Shown here: positions 12,509 through 24,600 of the stretch, piece after piece
How the letters are laid out: each line of letters opens with the position of its first letter
Position numbering within the stretch: position 1 is the stretch's first letter
Assembly (NCBI GenBank): GCA_028455995.1
Contig: JABELC010000004.1
Span: 1,674,001 to 1,738,000 of the forward strand
Length of the DNA stretch: 64,000 nucleotides
Origin: Scleromitrula shiraiana
Lineage: Eukaryota > Ascomycota > Leotiomycetes > Helotiales > Sclerotiniaceae
Reading direction: 5' to 3'
Made by a program: the position numbers and the translations under genes
Notes under the pieces: generated by a model
Database searches by the model: none
Seen by the model: the letters and a program-made list of their open reading frames with translations, nothing else
What the model was told of the DNA's origin: nothing

Positions 12509-12810
12509 GACAGGAGGGGTGTTGTTTCAAGCTTTGTATATCAGGTACTTTTGATTGTTTGGCGTTGGTGGCGTTGAATTAGTAGGTCTCACAAAAGTCT
12601 CAAAGTGGAATACCCGCGGTCAAGCACAGGAATGAAAAGCAAACACTATTAAACTAGTTTATATATACACTATACTATGAACAAAACACTACAATACTCA
12701 TTACAATCAAATATCCAATACTTGATCATCTCCTGGTATAACAAAACACCCTAGCGCCAACGCTTCATCTGATCAATATGCCTCCGAACCCTAGCTTTCC
12801 TTTCTCCACC
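12509..12810. other. Convergent 3' spacer
   Basis: About 300 bp between two convergent genes, AT-rich. No feature was seen. Confidence 0.5.
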
Positions 12811-14684
12811 TCATGCAGCCCGAGATAAAAATCGAGCCTTATCATCTCCAAGTTTCCTTCTGAACATACTTAAATCACCCATCAGGTCCGAAAGGAAATC
12901 ATGGACCTCGTTCGCTCTATCTTCATGAGCATTAACATCAATCCCCTCATCCTCATCCGTATATTCTTCATCTACCGAATCTTCCCCAGATTCCTCCGCC
13001 GCTCTATCAGCTTCCGGTTCTTCTTCTTCTTCCTCACCAAGCCCAACATTATTACTTGTACTCCTGACTTCAATTGGATTCTTCAAGCTCTCTAAAGCTA
13101 ACTTTAGATGTAATCTCAACGCCTCGTTCTCGGTCGTAAGACTGCGGATTTTACCCTCAGAAACCATACTTCGATCTTCCATCATTCTTTGCATAGCAAC
13201 CACTCTATTTTGGTACTCCTCGAGTTTCTCTTCCTGTTCCTTCCCTTCCTTTTCTTTGCGCCTCGAATCAGAAACAGAAAGTTGTAGCGAACGAATTTCT
13301 TCTGCCATAGCTGAGATTTGAGCGTCACGCTCTGCAGCGGAAACGTGATCTTGATTAACTACGGCACGAGTACGGATACGTTTAGCTTGGTCGGCATAGC
13401 GAAGGGTGGAGAGAGTTTCGTCGTAGTCTGAGGGCGCAATACAAGCAATCATTGCTGTCTTACTATTTCCTCCTAGTGAATCCTTCAGTAGCCAAGTAAG
13501 GATTGAGTCACGGTAAGGGACAATATCCTTATTTCGTTTTCCCGGACGATGCTGTTTTGGATCCGCAAGAGCAGCAATGACACGACCTAGTGTGGTTAAT
13601 GATTTATTGATGTTGCTTCCTTCTCGTAAACGAGCGCCTGTAGCTTCTGTCGCCTTTGCGCGTTCACTGCCTGCCAGATCAACAAGTCGTATTCGTGCAG
13701 TACGTTCAGTCGTTTCGTCGGTATCCATGTCATGATGGATTTGCTTGAGCATGATGGTAAAAACACTATGACTTCTACTACTGGTATCATTCATTTTGGT
13801 ACTTGCTGTGGTACGACTTGCATCTCCCATCTTCATGTATCGCATAATCTCAGAGATGTTTTTGACCGGCGCATCGGTCAAATCCTTGATATATGGACCT
13901 TCAGTAGGCGATTCGCGGATTTTGAGGTAATATGGAGGTTGGTTTGGATGGTATGGTACCAGAAGATCTCGAACATGCTCATTATACACCTCGAAGTAAG
14001 AAACACGAACATTATAAGAAATATTGGGGTTTTCGTCATGCGCCGCCTCAATCCGTTGGAATAGATCTTCACAAGTTCTTGGAATCAATCCCGGCTGTTC
14101 CTGGCTACCCATCATCGTGTAACTCTTACCAGAACCGGTCTGGCCATATGCAAAGATACAAGTATGATACCCTTCGAAGTTGTGATCCAAGAATTCCTCT
14201 CCCAGGCTATTGTAAACATCCTCTTGATGCGCATAATGTTCGTCAGATATATCGTGACTCCAAAAAGATTTGTCGAAAGTGAAATTCTTCTCCTCAATAA
14301 CTTTGCGCATCTTCGAGCGCGTATTTGCTGGGTCTGTATCATTGGGTACGAGAAGCGTTGTTTCTTGAGTCAATGGGTCCATTTCAATGAGACATTCAGC
14401 TCCTCTATCGATCTCTATTCTGGCGATTAGTGGATTGACGCAACTTCTTGCATAATGAATTTATTACCTCTCTGCAGGAACCCCCTCACTCTAACAACAA
14501 CTTTAACATTCCCGCCGCCATCTTTAAGTGACGGCGCAATGCTACCTTCTCTTGATCGCAACGATGGAGTAGAAGCTGACGATACCACACCGGGCATCAA
14601 TCGCGAGTCAAGAGCCATATCCAGTAAAATTTCGTTGATGTCTGCAATCTTTTCGCGAAATTTGTGATGTAAATGAGCATACAT
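12811..14684 (-). CDS. Short kinesin-3-type motor protein without FHA/PH tail
   Basis: Two exons, 14684-14468 and 14414-12811, give 606 residues. The motor begins about residue 59 with NVKVVVRVRGFLQRE. It has the P-loop GQTGSGKS (163-170), switch I NDTSSRSHSV (from about 281) and switch II DLAGSE (318-323). The GAECLIEMDP start of the second exon and the layout of the core fit kinesin-3 (UNC-104/KIF1). After the motor come a coiled coil (about 430-510), a Glu/Asp-rich stretch and the C-terminus FRRKLGDDKARFLSRAA. There is no FHA or PH domain, and the protein is far shorter than full UNC-104. Fungi are known to carry short kinesin-3 relatives (Neurospora NcKin3), and this is likely one of them. 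The acceptor was chosen as GAATAG because it alone keeps frame. The 58 residues before the motor could be overextended; later Met codons at 23 and 30 are alternatives. Confidence 0.9.
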
Positions 14685-15153
14685 GAATATGAATTTTATA
14701 CACGGGTTATGTAACTTTCGGATCGGAAAGTAAACAAGAATGCGATTGTTGGCTAGGTGAATATGTGCAGGGGTGCTTCGGAGTACTTTCCTTTTCGTGG
14801 TGACGGTGACAACTCATCAGAAATTGAACATTATATCTAGGTGTACCATTGAAGTTGGAGATTTTATTATCAATTGAAGGGAAAGCAGAATCTTTTCGAA
14901 TTGAAGATATTTCATAGTTATTGTGGTAGGATTCCGTTTGTTTACAATACTATATTTCTAGCATAGCTAATTCGGGTTAGATCAATAACCTATACCGTTA
15001 TGTCTTGACTCTTGGCACACGTGAACCTCACTTGTGACTTGACTTCATCCCTCGCTTTGGTCCTTCACTACAGTTCCACTCTTATTTCCCATCACATCAC
15101 ATCACATCACATTATTTCAGCATTTGTATATGTAAACACCAGATAACAACAAC
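14685..15153. other. Intergenic region upstream of the kinesin gene
   Basis: Contains the kinesin promoter and leader, and a CATCA/CACAT short repeat near 15090-15112. Nothing else was seen. Confidence 0.5.
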
Positions 15154-15669
15154 ATGTCAAGAACTACATCTTACAGAAGTATGGATAGTCCAAGTTATAT
15201 CCTCTTCCTTGATACAGTCGAGGGAATTGACTCTTTTGATGCTTCTTCACCCACTGTTTCATTGAAGTGCCTAGGTACTAGATACAATCCTATACCAGGC
15301 TCTAGAAACAGATATACCGGAGATCTTCAATATTTGATATTCGCCCGAATGCTGAGTATTGTCTCAAACAGGGAGAATATGAGATCTATGTGATTTGGGC
15401 CTATGATGCCGATGGAAACTAACACGTAGCGGAGTTATACAGCATTCTGACTTATGAGACAGTAATCTGTGAGATCTATCAAAGTGATATCGATCATCCA
15501 CTAGTGTATCCATTTTACTACTAACTTTACTCAAGCCTCAAGAATGAGTATCCAAAAACTGATTATAGTCTTGGAACCATATGTCATTTCATGATTAACA
15601 TTCTGGATGGACAAACTTTCAACAAGCCTGGGGCAGAAACTATGTATTACTTACATATAGAAAAACGAT
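15154..15669 (+). pseudogene. Degraded ORF, frameshifted and with internal stop
   Basis: An ATG-initiated frame (MSRTTSYRSMDSPSYILFLD) runs to about 15330 and then leaves frame. Coding-like sequence continues in a second frame (EYCLKQGEYEIYVIWAYDAD), meets a TAA at about 15420, and resumes with ELYSILTYETVICEIYQSD. More coding-like sequence follows to about 15669 (YPKTDYSLGTICHFMINILD). No plausible intron removes both the frame change and the TAA. I do not recognise the family. It sits between the kinesin gene and the 2EXR gene with no close partner. Confidence 0.45.
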
Positions 15670-16205
15670 GAATTCTCTCAGGCAAGGCCTTGTGATTGTA
15701 AGGAAAGCTCAAGTGTGTGCTAGCTCAAATCACAGTGCATATGAACGAGCAAGAGCTTTTGTTGTCGATATAAAATCTACCATTCAAATGCCTACAATGG
15801 ACAGCAATTGATCTCTATATCGCAATTGGAAATGCGGCGTTTTGTTTTGGATAAACCATCAATTAGATTCAAGATTATCAGCAATTCTAAGCTATCCATG
15901 GCCAAAAGGCTTATTTCCTAACTTAAAGAATTCATCCAACCATTGTCAAAATACTTGAAGGTCCTCCGGGTAGCCAACCAACCGGTTTCCTGAACATCTG
16001 GCGGCCAAACAAATCAATGCAAACAGAGAATCGATCCAACCACCGACCCGTCGGTGTATCAGACAACTCTGAATGGAGATCATAAATTATTCATTAGAAA
16101 AATGCAACCTAAAGATTGGTCAGTAAAGTTTGAGGAATATTTCAGCAGTAACAAATACATACCTCAGACCGCTACTACGGAACAAATCATCAACTCATCA
16201 ACTCA
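15670..16205. other. Intergenic region
   Basis: Holds the 3' flank of the 2EXR gene. No supported feature was seen. Confidence 0.5.
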
Positions 16206-17195
16206 TCAATTGATCAAAACATTGTCACCACTGTCGCCATTTACAGGGCCCTGACCAGCAATATAATTGAATTGGCCGATAACAGTGCTGGGAAAGTTTT
16301 TCTCCTTTCTCATCATGCATTCAACTCGACCGAAGGTCTGAAGGATTCTTGCCTGATATGTCAAATCAGTAACAATATCCTTGAAGATAATTTCAATCGC
16401 CTTAAAACCACGAATTGGACCGTGTGGGCCGTTGAGTTTGATAATCATATCCTCTCTTGGCTTTTGGGCGCGACGGGGCTGGCTCAAGAATATATCTTCA
16501 AAGTTGACCATCAATTCGAAGTTCTCCTCACGATCAACATCAACCATATTTTCCTCAACAACGACTGACTCCAGCTTTGGCAAACCACGGACAATTTCTG
16601 CAATCCTATCAAAGTTTGAGTCAAACTCCGCAACATCGAAACAGATGTGACGAATATTTGCGAATTGATTTGGTTGCTGAAGTGCGAAAACGAAACCGAG
16701 ATTTGGAAGTACACCAGCTTGCCACATGTAAGATCTGACTTGGACGCAATCAATGTCTAGGTTGGCATAAACAGCCTTGGTTTGGCGGTGAAGTGCAAAA
16801 ACAGGTTTATAGACACCAACCATTGCTGCAAGTGCACCGCGACAAGTAGAAAGAAAACGTGGTCGTCGAGCACCTTCAACCGTGTAGCTGCCATCGATGT
16901 TTTCAGTGAAGGCTAAGATGCGCTTGTGACGAAGGGATTCCATGACCCAGACTTTGTCTTGAATCTCCTTTGGCAGAGCTCCGAATTGCATGAAGCTGGT
17001 CTCGAGCTTGGCTACTTCGCTGCGCCTAGTCGGCTCAAACGGAGATTTCATTTCTAGGTCGAGTTCATTGCGAAAGGAGAATGACTCGGAGGAATCGACA
17101 ATGGCTAAGTCGAGCCAAGCGATGTTATCATGGACTTTAGTCATACCGTTGATGGCAGGGCGGGTGTATTTTGCTGGTGGGTAATAAAGCATCAT
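16206..17195 (-). CDS. 2EXR domain protein
   Basis: A single exon gives 329 residues. The core begins near residue 67 with FMQFGALPKEIQDKVWVMES, the F-x-x-LP-x-EI-x-x-x-(V/I)W signature of the fungal 2EXR domain, followed by further conserved-looking sequence to about residue 200 (ANIRHICFDVAEF and LPKLESVVVEEN). 2EXR genes form large families in plant-associated Leotiomycetes and other Pezizomycotina; their biochemical role is unknown. There is no signal peptide or membrane segment, so it is probably intracellular. Two ATGs in tandem start the frame, and the outer one is used. The upstream 2.9 kb is microsatellite-rich and has no gene. Confidence 0.82.
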   Translation of the reverse strand: MMLYYPPAKYTRPAINGMTKVHDNIAWLDLAIVDSSESFSFRNELDLEMKSPFEPTRRSEVAKLETSFMQFGALPKEIQDKVWVMESLRHKRILAFTENIDGSYTVEGARRPRFLSTCRGALAAMVGVYKPVFALHRQTKAVYANLDIDCVQVRSYMWQAGVLPNLGFVFALQQPNQFANIRHICFDVAEFDSNFDRIAEIVRGLPKLESVVVEENMVDVDREENFELMVNFEDIFLSQPRRAQKPREDMIIKLNGPHGPIRGFKAIEIIFKDIVTDLTYQARILQTFGRVECMMRKEKNFPSTVIGQFNYIAGQGPVNGDSGDNVLIN

Positions 17196-18314
17196 GGCGA
17201 TCAGAAGCTTGTTGAAGCTGATGAATGTTATCAGCGTTTGTCAAGGATGTCGGTCACTATGATCGGGAGGGCTCACAGTATGAGTTTGAAACAATAAAGT
17301 AGGGTTTTAGGGTAAAGTTTAAAAGTTTGTAAACGAAAGTAGAGAATTATGAAATATGTGCTGGGGTGCTTTTGAAAGGTTTCGAAACAAAGATAGTTTC
17401 TTAAACCGGGCAGTAGCTGGCTGAGGTCTTTGAATGTGTTGTGTCTGATTCAAGTCAAGTTAGCAGATGATCTGAAATGGGGCTCCCATCCGGTGGTTGC
17501 TAGTGACGAGAAAAGATCGTTTCAACTTAAATCCCAGGAAGTGAGACGATGCAAGAGTAGGGGATAGCAAATGTTCTTTACTCACAAGTGTAAAAAGAGT
17601 GAAGCGGTAATGAGCAGCGTGGGGTAATGCTGTTTGAGAAATCGGAGTTAGTAATACTGGAATTTAAACGGTATATCGAAGTCGATAGATCGATAGGTGT
17701 GAATGTAGAAGAAAGACATGAGAAGGAATAGAAATGGAAGTACAGAATCAAGTGATGAAGTAGTCGATGGGGGGACAATAGCAAGAAATATTAAGATCTT
17801 GAGGTGTGCAGTCAACTGGAGCAATAAACTGCTAAGTTTGAAGAGAACAATGCACAATACAATGAAATGAAACACAATGGGCTACAGTTCAGCAAAGTTG
17901 AGTGCATTTTGTATGAACTATGATGGGATGTAAGAACAAGACATCATGGGTTCAAAAAAAAAGTGAAAATTGCAAATCGAAAATCTATAACACAACTTGA
18001 AACGAAAATGGGACGACTTACAGCGATCAGAGTAACTATTAGATTTAAAAACGTTTTGTCAAGAAGATCCAAATCTGTAGTCCATGGTTAGCTATCATGT
18101 CGTCTGGACGAGTACTGCCGTGACAAGAGTATGGGATGAAAATTTCGGTGAAGAGCCAGCACTTACTATTCAAATTTAAGGAGTCTCGTGTTTTATTTAT
18201 TTTTTGCTTGAGAGGCCTTCGATCAAGTTAGTTGTCGTCCAAAAAATTGCATGTTTCCTTCCTGGTGAATCAAGATCTTCAAAAGCTTGGAGAAGAACCT
18301 GTCATCCCTCGATT

Positions 18315-18336
18315 CATCCATCCATCCATCCATCCA
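18315..18336. repeat. (CATC)n microsatellite
   Basis: Five to six tandem CATC units are visible directly. Confidence 0.9.
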
Positions 18337-19289
18337 TACATTCCACCAACTCCAATGAAAGGAGAGAGAATAAACTTACTATTGTACAGCAGTGTCAGAT
18401 TATTTATTGTCTTGTAGTAGGTAATGCGAATCAAAAATCAAAATACTAGTAAAGAGCGTTCATGGTCAAGAAAATTATTGTATTGTATTGTAGTTTGTCA
18501 AAAACTGTGCGATGTGGTTGAAGGAAGTTGTTATTGTGCTGATGACAATAGACTAACAATATAATTTTTCCATCCACGTGCAGCTAATTGGAAGGTATTC
18601 GCTTTCATCTTCAGTACACCTCCGAATGTCGGAGCTAAGGCCGAAGGGCCGAGTGAGAAGGTTTTTATTCAATGTTTATTATTCTATTCATTTAGTGAAC
18701 AATGATAAAGTCAACAAGGTTGTGTATATATCTAAGATTTGGGATCGTGATGAGTTTCTTTTGGGTAGGTTTGAACTTTGAATGGGTTTTGGGGGTTTAG
18801 ACTCCGGTATAGGAGGGACGACGGTGAGAGGGAATTCGAGTGGTGATATCTCACAATTGAGCTTTTTTTTTTTTACCCGGCTGGTTGGTGTTGAAGTTTA
18901 GTTTTATCTATCTATACAATCTGTATAATCTCTACATCTATCCATATTCTTTTTTCTCCGCTTCAATATTCTCTAAAAAACGTGTTATTTCATCACAGGT
19001 ACCGGTACTAGTACGTAGTATATCATCTAATAAATATACAAACTTTAGCTCCCATCTAAATCTAACACACTACAACCACATGGCAAGCAGGTTTCACCAT
19101 TCGTCGACGTCATAACATGGGAGTGAGTAGCCAATTGATGATGTTAGCTTGACTTGTATAATAGATTCAATGAATTTCTAGGTACAGTATATGGCATGTA
19201 GAAATCTATATATACATGAATAATATATTCCAACCCAGCCTAACTACTCACCATCAATTGTATAAATATAACATTATTCCCAGATCTTG

Positions 19290-19329
19290 AAAGAAAAGAA
19301 AAGAAAAGAAAAGAAAAGAAAAGAAAAGA
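19290..19329. repeat. (AAAAG)n pentanucleotide microsatellite
   Basis: About eight tandem AAAAG units on the plus strand, a pure purine tract. Confidence 0.93.
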
Positions 19330-19470
19330 CTTCACCGAGGTCATCTGGGGTGATTCTAGAATCTCGAATATGCATATTGATTTACTGTCTGCATCACATT
19401 CACAATACCCTCTGTAAATTTATTCATCCAATCCATCTCTTTCTACTGTCGCTCCATCTATCCCTCAACT

Positions 19471-19510
19471 ATCCTATCCTATCCTATCCTATCCTATCCT
19501 ATCCTATCCT
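19471..19510. repeat. (ATCCT)n pentanucleotide microsatellite
   Basis: Eight perfect tandem ATCCT units, 140 bp downstream of the AAAAG tract. Confidence 0.95.
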
Positions 19511-19659
19511 ATTCTATTTCTCATATACTTACCACTTATACCAAATAATTCTAAATGCCGAGAATTGCTATAGTATAATGACACCGTCTCAATGAGCTTT
19601 TTTACCTTGCCTTCAATTCAATTTAATTTTCATCTCCATGTTCGATAAGTTCATCTAAC

Positions 19660-19683
19660 CTCCCTCCCTCCCTCCCTCCCCCT
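19660..19683. repeat. (CTCC)n microsatellite
   Basis: Tandem CTCC units within a longer pyrimidine-rich stretch. Confidence 0.85.
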
Positions 19684-20086
19684 CACCATCCAGCGATGTT
19701 AAATCCATCTAACCTTTCTATCTCATTCTAAACTCTGCCACCAAGTCGAAAATTCCGCTTCCGCTTCCCTGTCTAATTCCTCCCTCCTCCTCCTCCTCCT
19801 CTTCCTCCTCTTCTCCTCATTCTTCCTTCTCATATCATCCAGCCCTCCCTCCGATTTCTACTCTAGACGTCGTTCGAAAAAATTCCATAATAAATAAAGC
19901 AGTAAAAATGAGAAGGAAATAATTCTGCGATTCTAAGCCCCTAACCCCCTCTCTTAATTTTTCAATTCCTTCTCTCCGATCCCCAGCCCCAGAACAATCT
20001 ACACCCCTATTCCTGGCCCAATACGTCGGTTTACGAATCGGGACTTGTAGATAATGAATCTCGAGCTCCTATCCACCATAGAGCTG

Positions 20087-21691
20087 CTAACTGCCAATAC
20101 TGTATTCAAAGCCCTCATGCACAATCACGCGTCTTCTCAATTCCGCTCTTTCTCGCGCCGCTGCGTCCTGTTCCCTAGCTATGTGATACGCGGCCGCCAC
20201 GCACTTTTCTCTCACCAGCTCCACGAACTTTTCGTGCGTGGGCAGCCGAATGCCGCGGGGTTGTCCGATTCGTATTAATTCTGCATTGTCCAGCTCGATG
20301 CTTGTCGTTTGCCCCTTCTGGTAGCGTTCCCATACGGCACTGTGCATATCCGCCGCTCTGATGACGCGTTTCATGATCGCCGTTTCGAGATGTCGATAGG
20401 TGATTTTTTCATCGAGAGCGCGGATTACTTGGAAGGCTTCGTTGAGGAGGAGTTTGGCATCGGTGACTTTTTCTGGGGTGTTGAATATTTCGCCGGTTTT
20501 GCAGTCGTAGGCTATGGTGAGGGGTAGAATGACAGAGCGGCAGACGAGAAAGATTAATTTAACCTGGTCTAGATTATTTACCTCGGTGCCTCTGAGGATA
20601 TGGGAGCTTTGTATCATTCGTTTGAGGTATTTCGATTCTTGCTCTCTTGTCGTCTCGACTGCTTGTGCTGGCTTATTGACCTCATCCTTGTTGTCAATCG
20701 AATCAAGTAAAACACGCCCCCCTCCCCTCATCGAAGTGGAAAAGAGATTATGAAGTCTCTCGCCGAAAGTTACATGAGTGGATATTCCGTTGATAATATT
20801 AGGACGTTCCACGGGGTCGGGGAAAACTTCTTTATGGAGCCAGTCGATCACTTCCACATTGCTAAATATTAGCAAGATAGTAGATTCCCGACGTAACCGA
20901 TACTTAAGGGCTCTCATCACCACTATCAGATCCCTGACTCGACTGGCATAAATCATATTGTAGATAGGCTTATCATCATTTATCAATTCATCTGGTGGGA
21001 ATATCTTAATATCAGACATTTCCGGCGCTCGTCGTTTCCCATCATCAATAAAACGATGTTCACCTCCCGGAATCGGTTCGGTTGGTCCAATCATTGTATC
21101 TCTAGGTTTCCCGAGTTCAAGAAGTTCGTCCAAGCTAAGGAGCTGAAATTTCGGAATCGAGGAATATGAAATGCGTTTGTAGCCAACAACAGGATTCCGA
21201 GTAAAAAATCCCCCTTGCCTCAAGTCATTGGGATCAAAATCGTACTTGACTTCCTCCCTCATGTCCAGTTTTAGATTACTCATTCTCGTCGTTCTGAGTT
21301 TGGGATATGTTCCAACAGGTCCGTTCAATTCCAATTCTATTGGCAACACCTCCATATCAAAAGGCCCTGCCGTCTTAGTAGATATGCCATCCACAATAAG
21401 TTCAAGCTGGCCACCGCCCTGTACAAATTCTGTCAGGTGACCATTCCGATCCGCGAAGATGGTAATAGGCGGACGTCTTTTGAGCTGAGAAAGGGCATGC
21501 GCGTAGAGTATTTTTTGTTGCCAGCCGCCGTAGATATAAACACGTCTTTCATCTTCAAATGATTTGATTGCAAATCTTCTTAATTGGACTTTAGATCGAT
21601 GGTAGATTGAAGGTGGATCTATATGCAATCGTGGACATTTTAGTCTTTGAATTGGTTCACGTGGGATGGAAAGTAGATTGATCCTTGACAT
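20087..21691 (-). CDS. Ketopantoate reductase-like protein with abnormal nucleotide-binding motif
   Basis: A single exon gives 534 residues. The sequence follows the fungal ketopantoate reductase (ApbA/PanE-type) layout. The beta-alpha-beta start is at residues 51-80 (VYIYGGWQQKILYAHALSQL, then PPITIF). A middle section follows (YNMIYASRVRDLIVVMRALK, IFSNVEVIDWLHKEVFPDP, RPNIINGISTHVTFGE). The C-terminal domain contains ILPLTIAYDCKTGEIFN and LLNEAFQVIRAL. In active enzymes the first loop is GxGxxG; here the equivalent is GGWQQK. NADPH binding and reductase activity are therefore doubtful, and a non-enzymatic role is possible. Yeast Cbs2, a cytochrome b mRNA translation factor, is one relative of this fold. 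The first 40 residues are basic, with many Arg and Ser and no acidic residue before Asp25, and could be a mitochondrial presequence. No frameshift is visible. Confidence 0.75.
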   Translation of the reverse strand: MSRINLLSIPREPIQRLKCPRLHIDPPSIYHRSKVQLRRFAIKSFEDERRVYIYGGWQQKILYAHALSQLKRRPPITIFADRNGHLTEFVQGGGQLELIVDGISTKTAGPFDMEVLPIELELNGPVGTYPKLRTTRMSNLKLDMREEVKYDFDPNDLRQGGFFTRNPVVGYKRISYSSIPKFQLLSLDELLELGKPRDTMIGPTEPIPGGEHRFIDDGKRRAPEMSDIKIFPPDELINDDKPIYNMIYASRVRDLIVVMRALKYRLRRESTILLIFSNVEVIDWLHKEVFPDPVERPNIINGISTHVTFGERLHNLFSTSMRGGGRVLLDSIDNKDEVNKPAQAVETTREQESKYLKRMIQSSHILRGTEVNNLDQVKLIFLVCRSVILPLTIAYDCKTGEIFNTPEKVTDAKLLLNEAFQVIRALDEKITYRHLETAIMKRVIRAADMHSAVWERYQKGQTTSIELDNAELIRIGQPRGIRLPTHEKFVELVREKCVAAAYHIAREQDAAARERAELRRRVIVHEGFEYSIGS

Positions 21692-24600
21692 ATTGGGTAT
21701 AAGTGGTATTATGGTAAAAGACGATAAATTGGCAGAAAGGTATTTTTCACAATATGATACTGGTACAGCGTGATGTTTTCACATTTGAGTGTACAACTCA
21801 TCCAAAGGTGAAGGTTTTCGATCGGCTGAATGGTATACCTAGGTAATCGATTCCCCGTCATGTCTCGAAATCCCGAGCACTCTCGCAGTCGAGCAGATCT
21901 GAGAGTTATAGTTAGAATGAGGGTATATTACAACCATACATTGATTCAAATCGTCTCTTGTCGTCGTGAATTAGAGCATTGATAAGGCGGGGAAATGTGG
22001 AGTGGAAGTCCACATTTTGCGAATCCTGGGGAAACCGAATTTAGTCACCGCCTGGCACAATGTAAGATTATAAATATTCATTAATTTCATGATTTTCACT
22101 GAAACATATGAATCTTGGCTGAGTAACCATGAATCAACAACATCCATTCATTGTACGTTGAAGAGATGTTACTCTAGTTGTGTAGAGTCAGAGTTCCATT
22201 AGCTAGTTGTCTATCATTTATCCACATTAAACCTAGAAGTGGATCATCTAGATATACTATTTTTCTGACTAATCATTAGGTTGTTGCACTGTTCTCATGG
22301 TAGCCATAGCTGGTAGTTGTTTACTGTACTCATTCTCCATTTCATTCATGATCACACCTTTGAATTCATATCTTTTAATAAAATAAACTAAAGACTCATA
22401 TTCGAGCTTGTACTGTACAAACTTACATAATCACTAAGCTTTGAACACACTACACCTCGCCCGCCTAGGGAAAGTAAAAAGGGGTTTTTTCTTGGTATTG
22501 ATTGTGATATGATATAAATGGGCGCTTAATGTATCTCTCGCAAGCACCAGGTCCGTGTCCGAAGAAAGGGGAGGGTGATACCCAGTCTAGGCAAACGTAA
22601 AAGAGTACCTAGCTTGCGTATGTTATCGCGTTCCGAATAAGGAAAGTATCGTGCGAGATACTCATCAGTGCAAGCCGTTGTATTGAGACCCAGGAATCCG
22701 GTATTAGCGCCGACCCATACCCTTCATCCACCATCACTAGGAGAACCATCAGAGCCATCCATTCGCGACAACTTGCTTAGCATCTTTCCCCTCCTTCTTT
22801 CCTTCTTCCTCTCAACAAAATACTACTCTACACTCTATGATCTGTTTCAAGGCCCCTCACCAACAAGCAAACCATCGGAATCCAAGTATCTCCCGAGTAT
22901 ACGGTTCACTGAAGAAGATGAAATCCATCGATGTAATGGATAAAAAAATTAAGCGCCATAATACCTAGAAGCCGAGTAAATGAATGGTTAATGGGAAACA
23001 CCAGAATAACTGCCTTGATTACATTATTCTTAGAGGGGAGGAAGGATTCATGATCGTCTCCAGGGCCGATTATGAGCATATTCATCTATGTGGATAGTTT
23101 TATTCTGTACTTAGCAGCTAGTAAATTGAACAAATGTTGGATAATACACCATAACGTTATGTTGGTTTTGTTTGATTAGCGGAAGGATGCGACGATGATG
23201 ATAGATATATACCGTAGGCTATGTATATACCTAGATATATAGATTACTTGCTTGGTAGCTTGCGTACCGGCGGACGCAAGAAACAGCGGCGCAGTAAATA
23301 AAGATAGAAACAAAATTATGGAGCGAGGGCCAAACTCAAAAATCCGTGGAAACAATTAAAACAATTGAAAAGCCGTTTGGAAAAGGCTTATATTTTTTTT
23401 TTTTTTTTAGGATGGAAGACTAGATGGACCCCACTTATCTTATTATTCCTTCATACGATACTCGGGGCTCGCGTTCCCCCGCATCGTATCTAACCAATTG
23501 GATGAATTGGATGAATTGTATGAATGGAATTAAATGGATTTCTCAAGTGGGTTGGGGTGATGCAGATGTGGAATAGGTGTTTATTGTGATGCTGCATTAT
23601 TATTATTATTAATATTATTAGGGTCTAAATGAATTTTAGAATACAGTATGGTAGCCATCACGGTTATAAGTAAGGAAACATTTGAAAGGGTATTTTGTTC
23701 TAGTGAATGGATTCTATTCCAAACTATTGGGAAGAAATAATAATAATACTAAGAAGATGAGTACTAGTAGATCATGTGGGGTAAAGAGATGGTTAGGTGA
23801 ATGCCAAGCACAAGTGTGAATGATTAATGTGAATGTGAAATTGATTGGTAGATAATTGTGAATTAGAACTGCCAGTGTGATAATATTTTTACTAGTACAT
23901 GAGCATGAGAGGAAACATTTGTTAATGTTGGAACCTACATACCATGGTCATGGTTATACAAATGCGATTAGACGACGGACCAGCATTTCTATCCATGAGG
24001 CCACTCTCGATGGGTTGATGGATAGGATGATATGATATGATATGATATGATGGGATGCGATGTGATGTTAGAAAGCTTAGAGGTTGGAATTCAATTCACT
24101 GGTTAATAGTTTGATCTGATTACCCTTGATTCGGTATTCACTTCGGCTTAAAGGTCTAAAACACTAACATTTGGGCAGTCAAGATTGTATCAGTCAATGG
24201 ATGGATTACTATGAGGCTACTATCATGTGCTGTACTGCCTCAATATTTCCGCGGCCGTTATTCCTTCGTCGACGAGCGTAATATCTCCGCCACAATGAAT
24301 GCTGATCGGAGGAAAGAGGTAACATAATTGATAATTGATAATTGATAACAATCCATGGATCGATCCAATGCTAGTTGTCAATGCTAGTTGTCACTGCTAG
24401 TTGTCACTGCTCAGATGTGAATTGAAGCTTTTTAATCAATCTATCTAATCAATTTAATTGATTTTTATTCCCCAAAACTATCGAATAGACCGCACAATCA
24501 TTAGTGTCAAGCCAATCAAAAATCAAAATATCTTATCACTTCGCTTAAAGTGATTGGTGAAATAATAAATAAATTTTCTCCAATCATATAAAGCTATATC

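Larger units (their letters stand above)
17196..20086. other. Long intergenic region rich in simple repeats
   Basis: About 2.9 kb with no gene-like frame. It holds several microsatellites, listed separately, and pyrimidine-rich stretches at 19640-19870. ORFs here are produced by the repeats. Confidence 0.5.

Noticed and set aside
22668..22943. 91-codon ORF in the long spacer
   Set aside because: It starts with GTG rather than ATG, and no upstream exon or domain was found.
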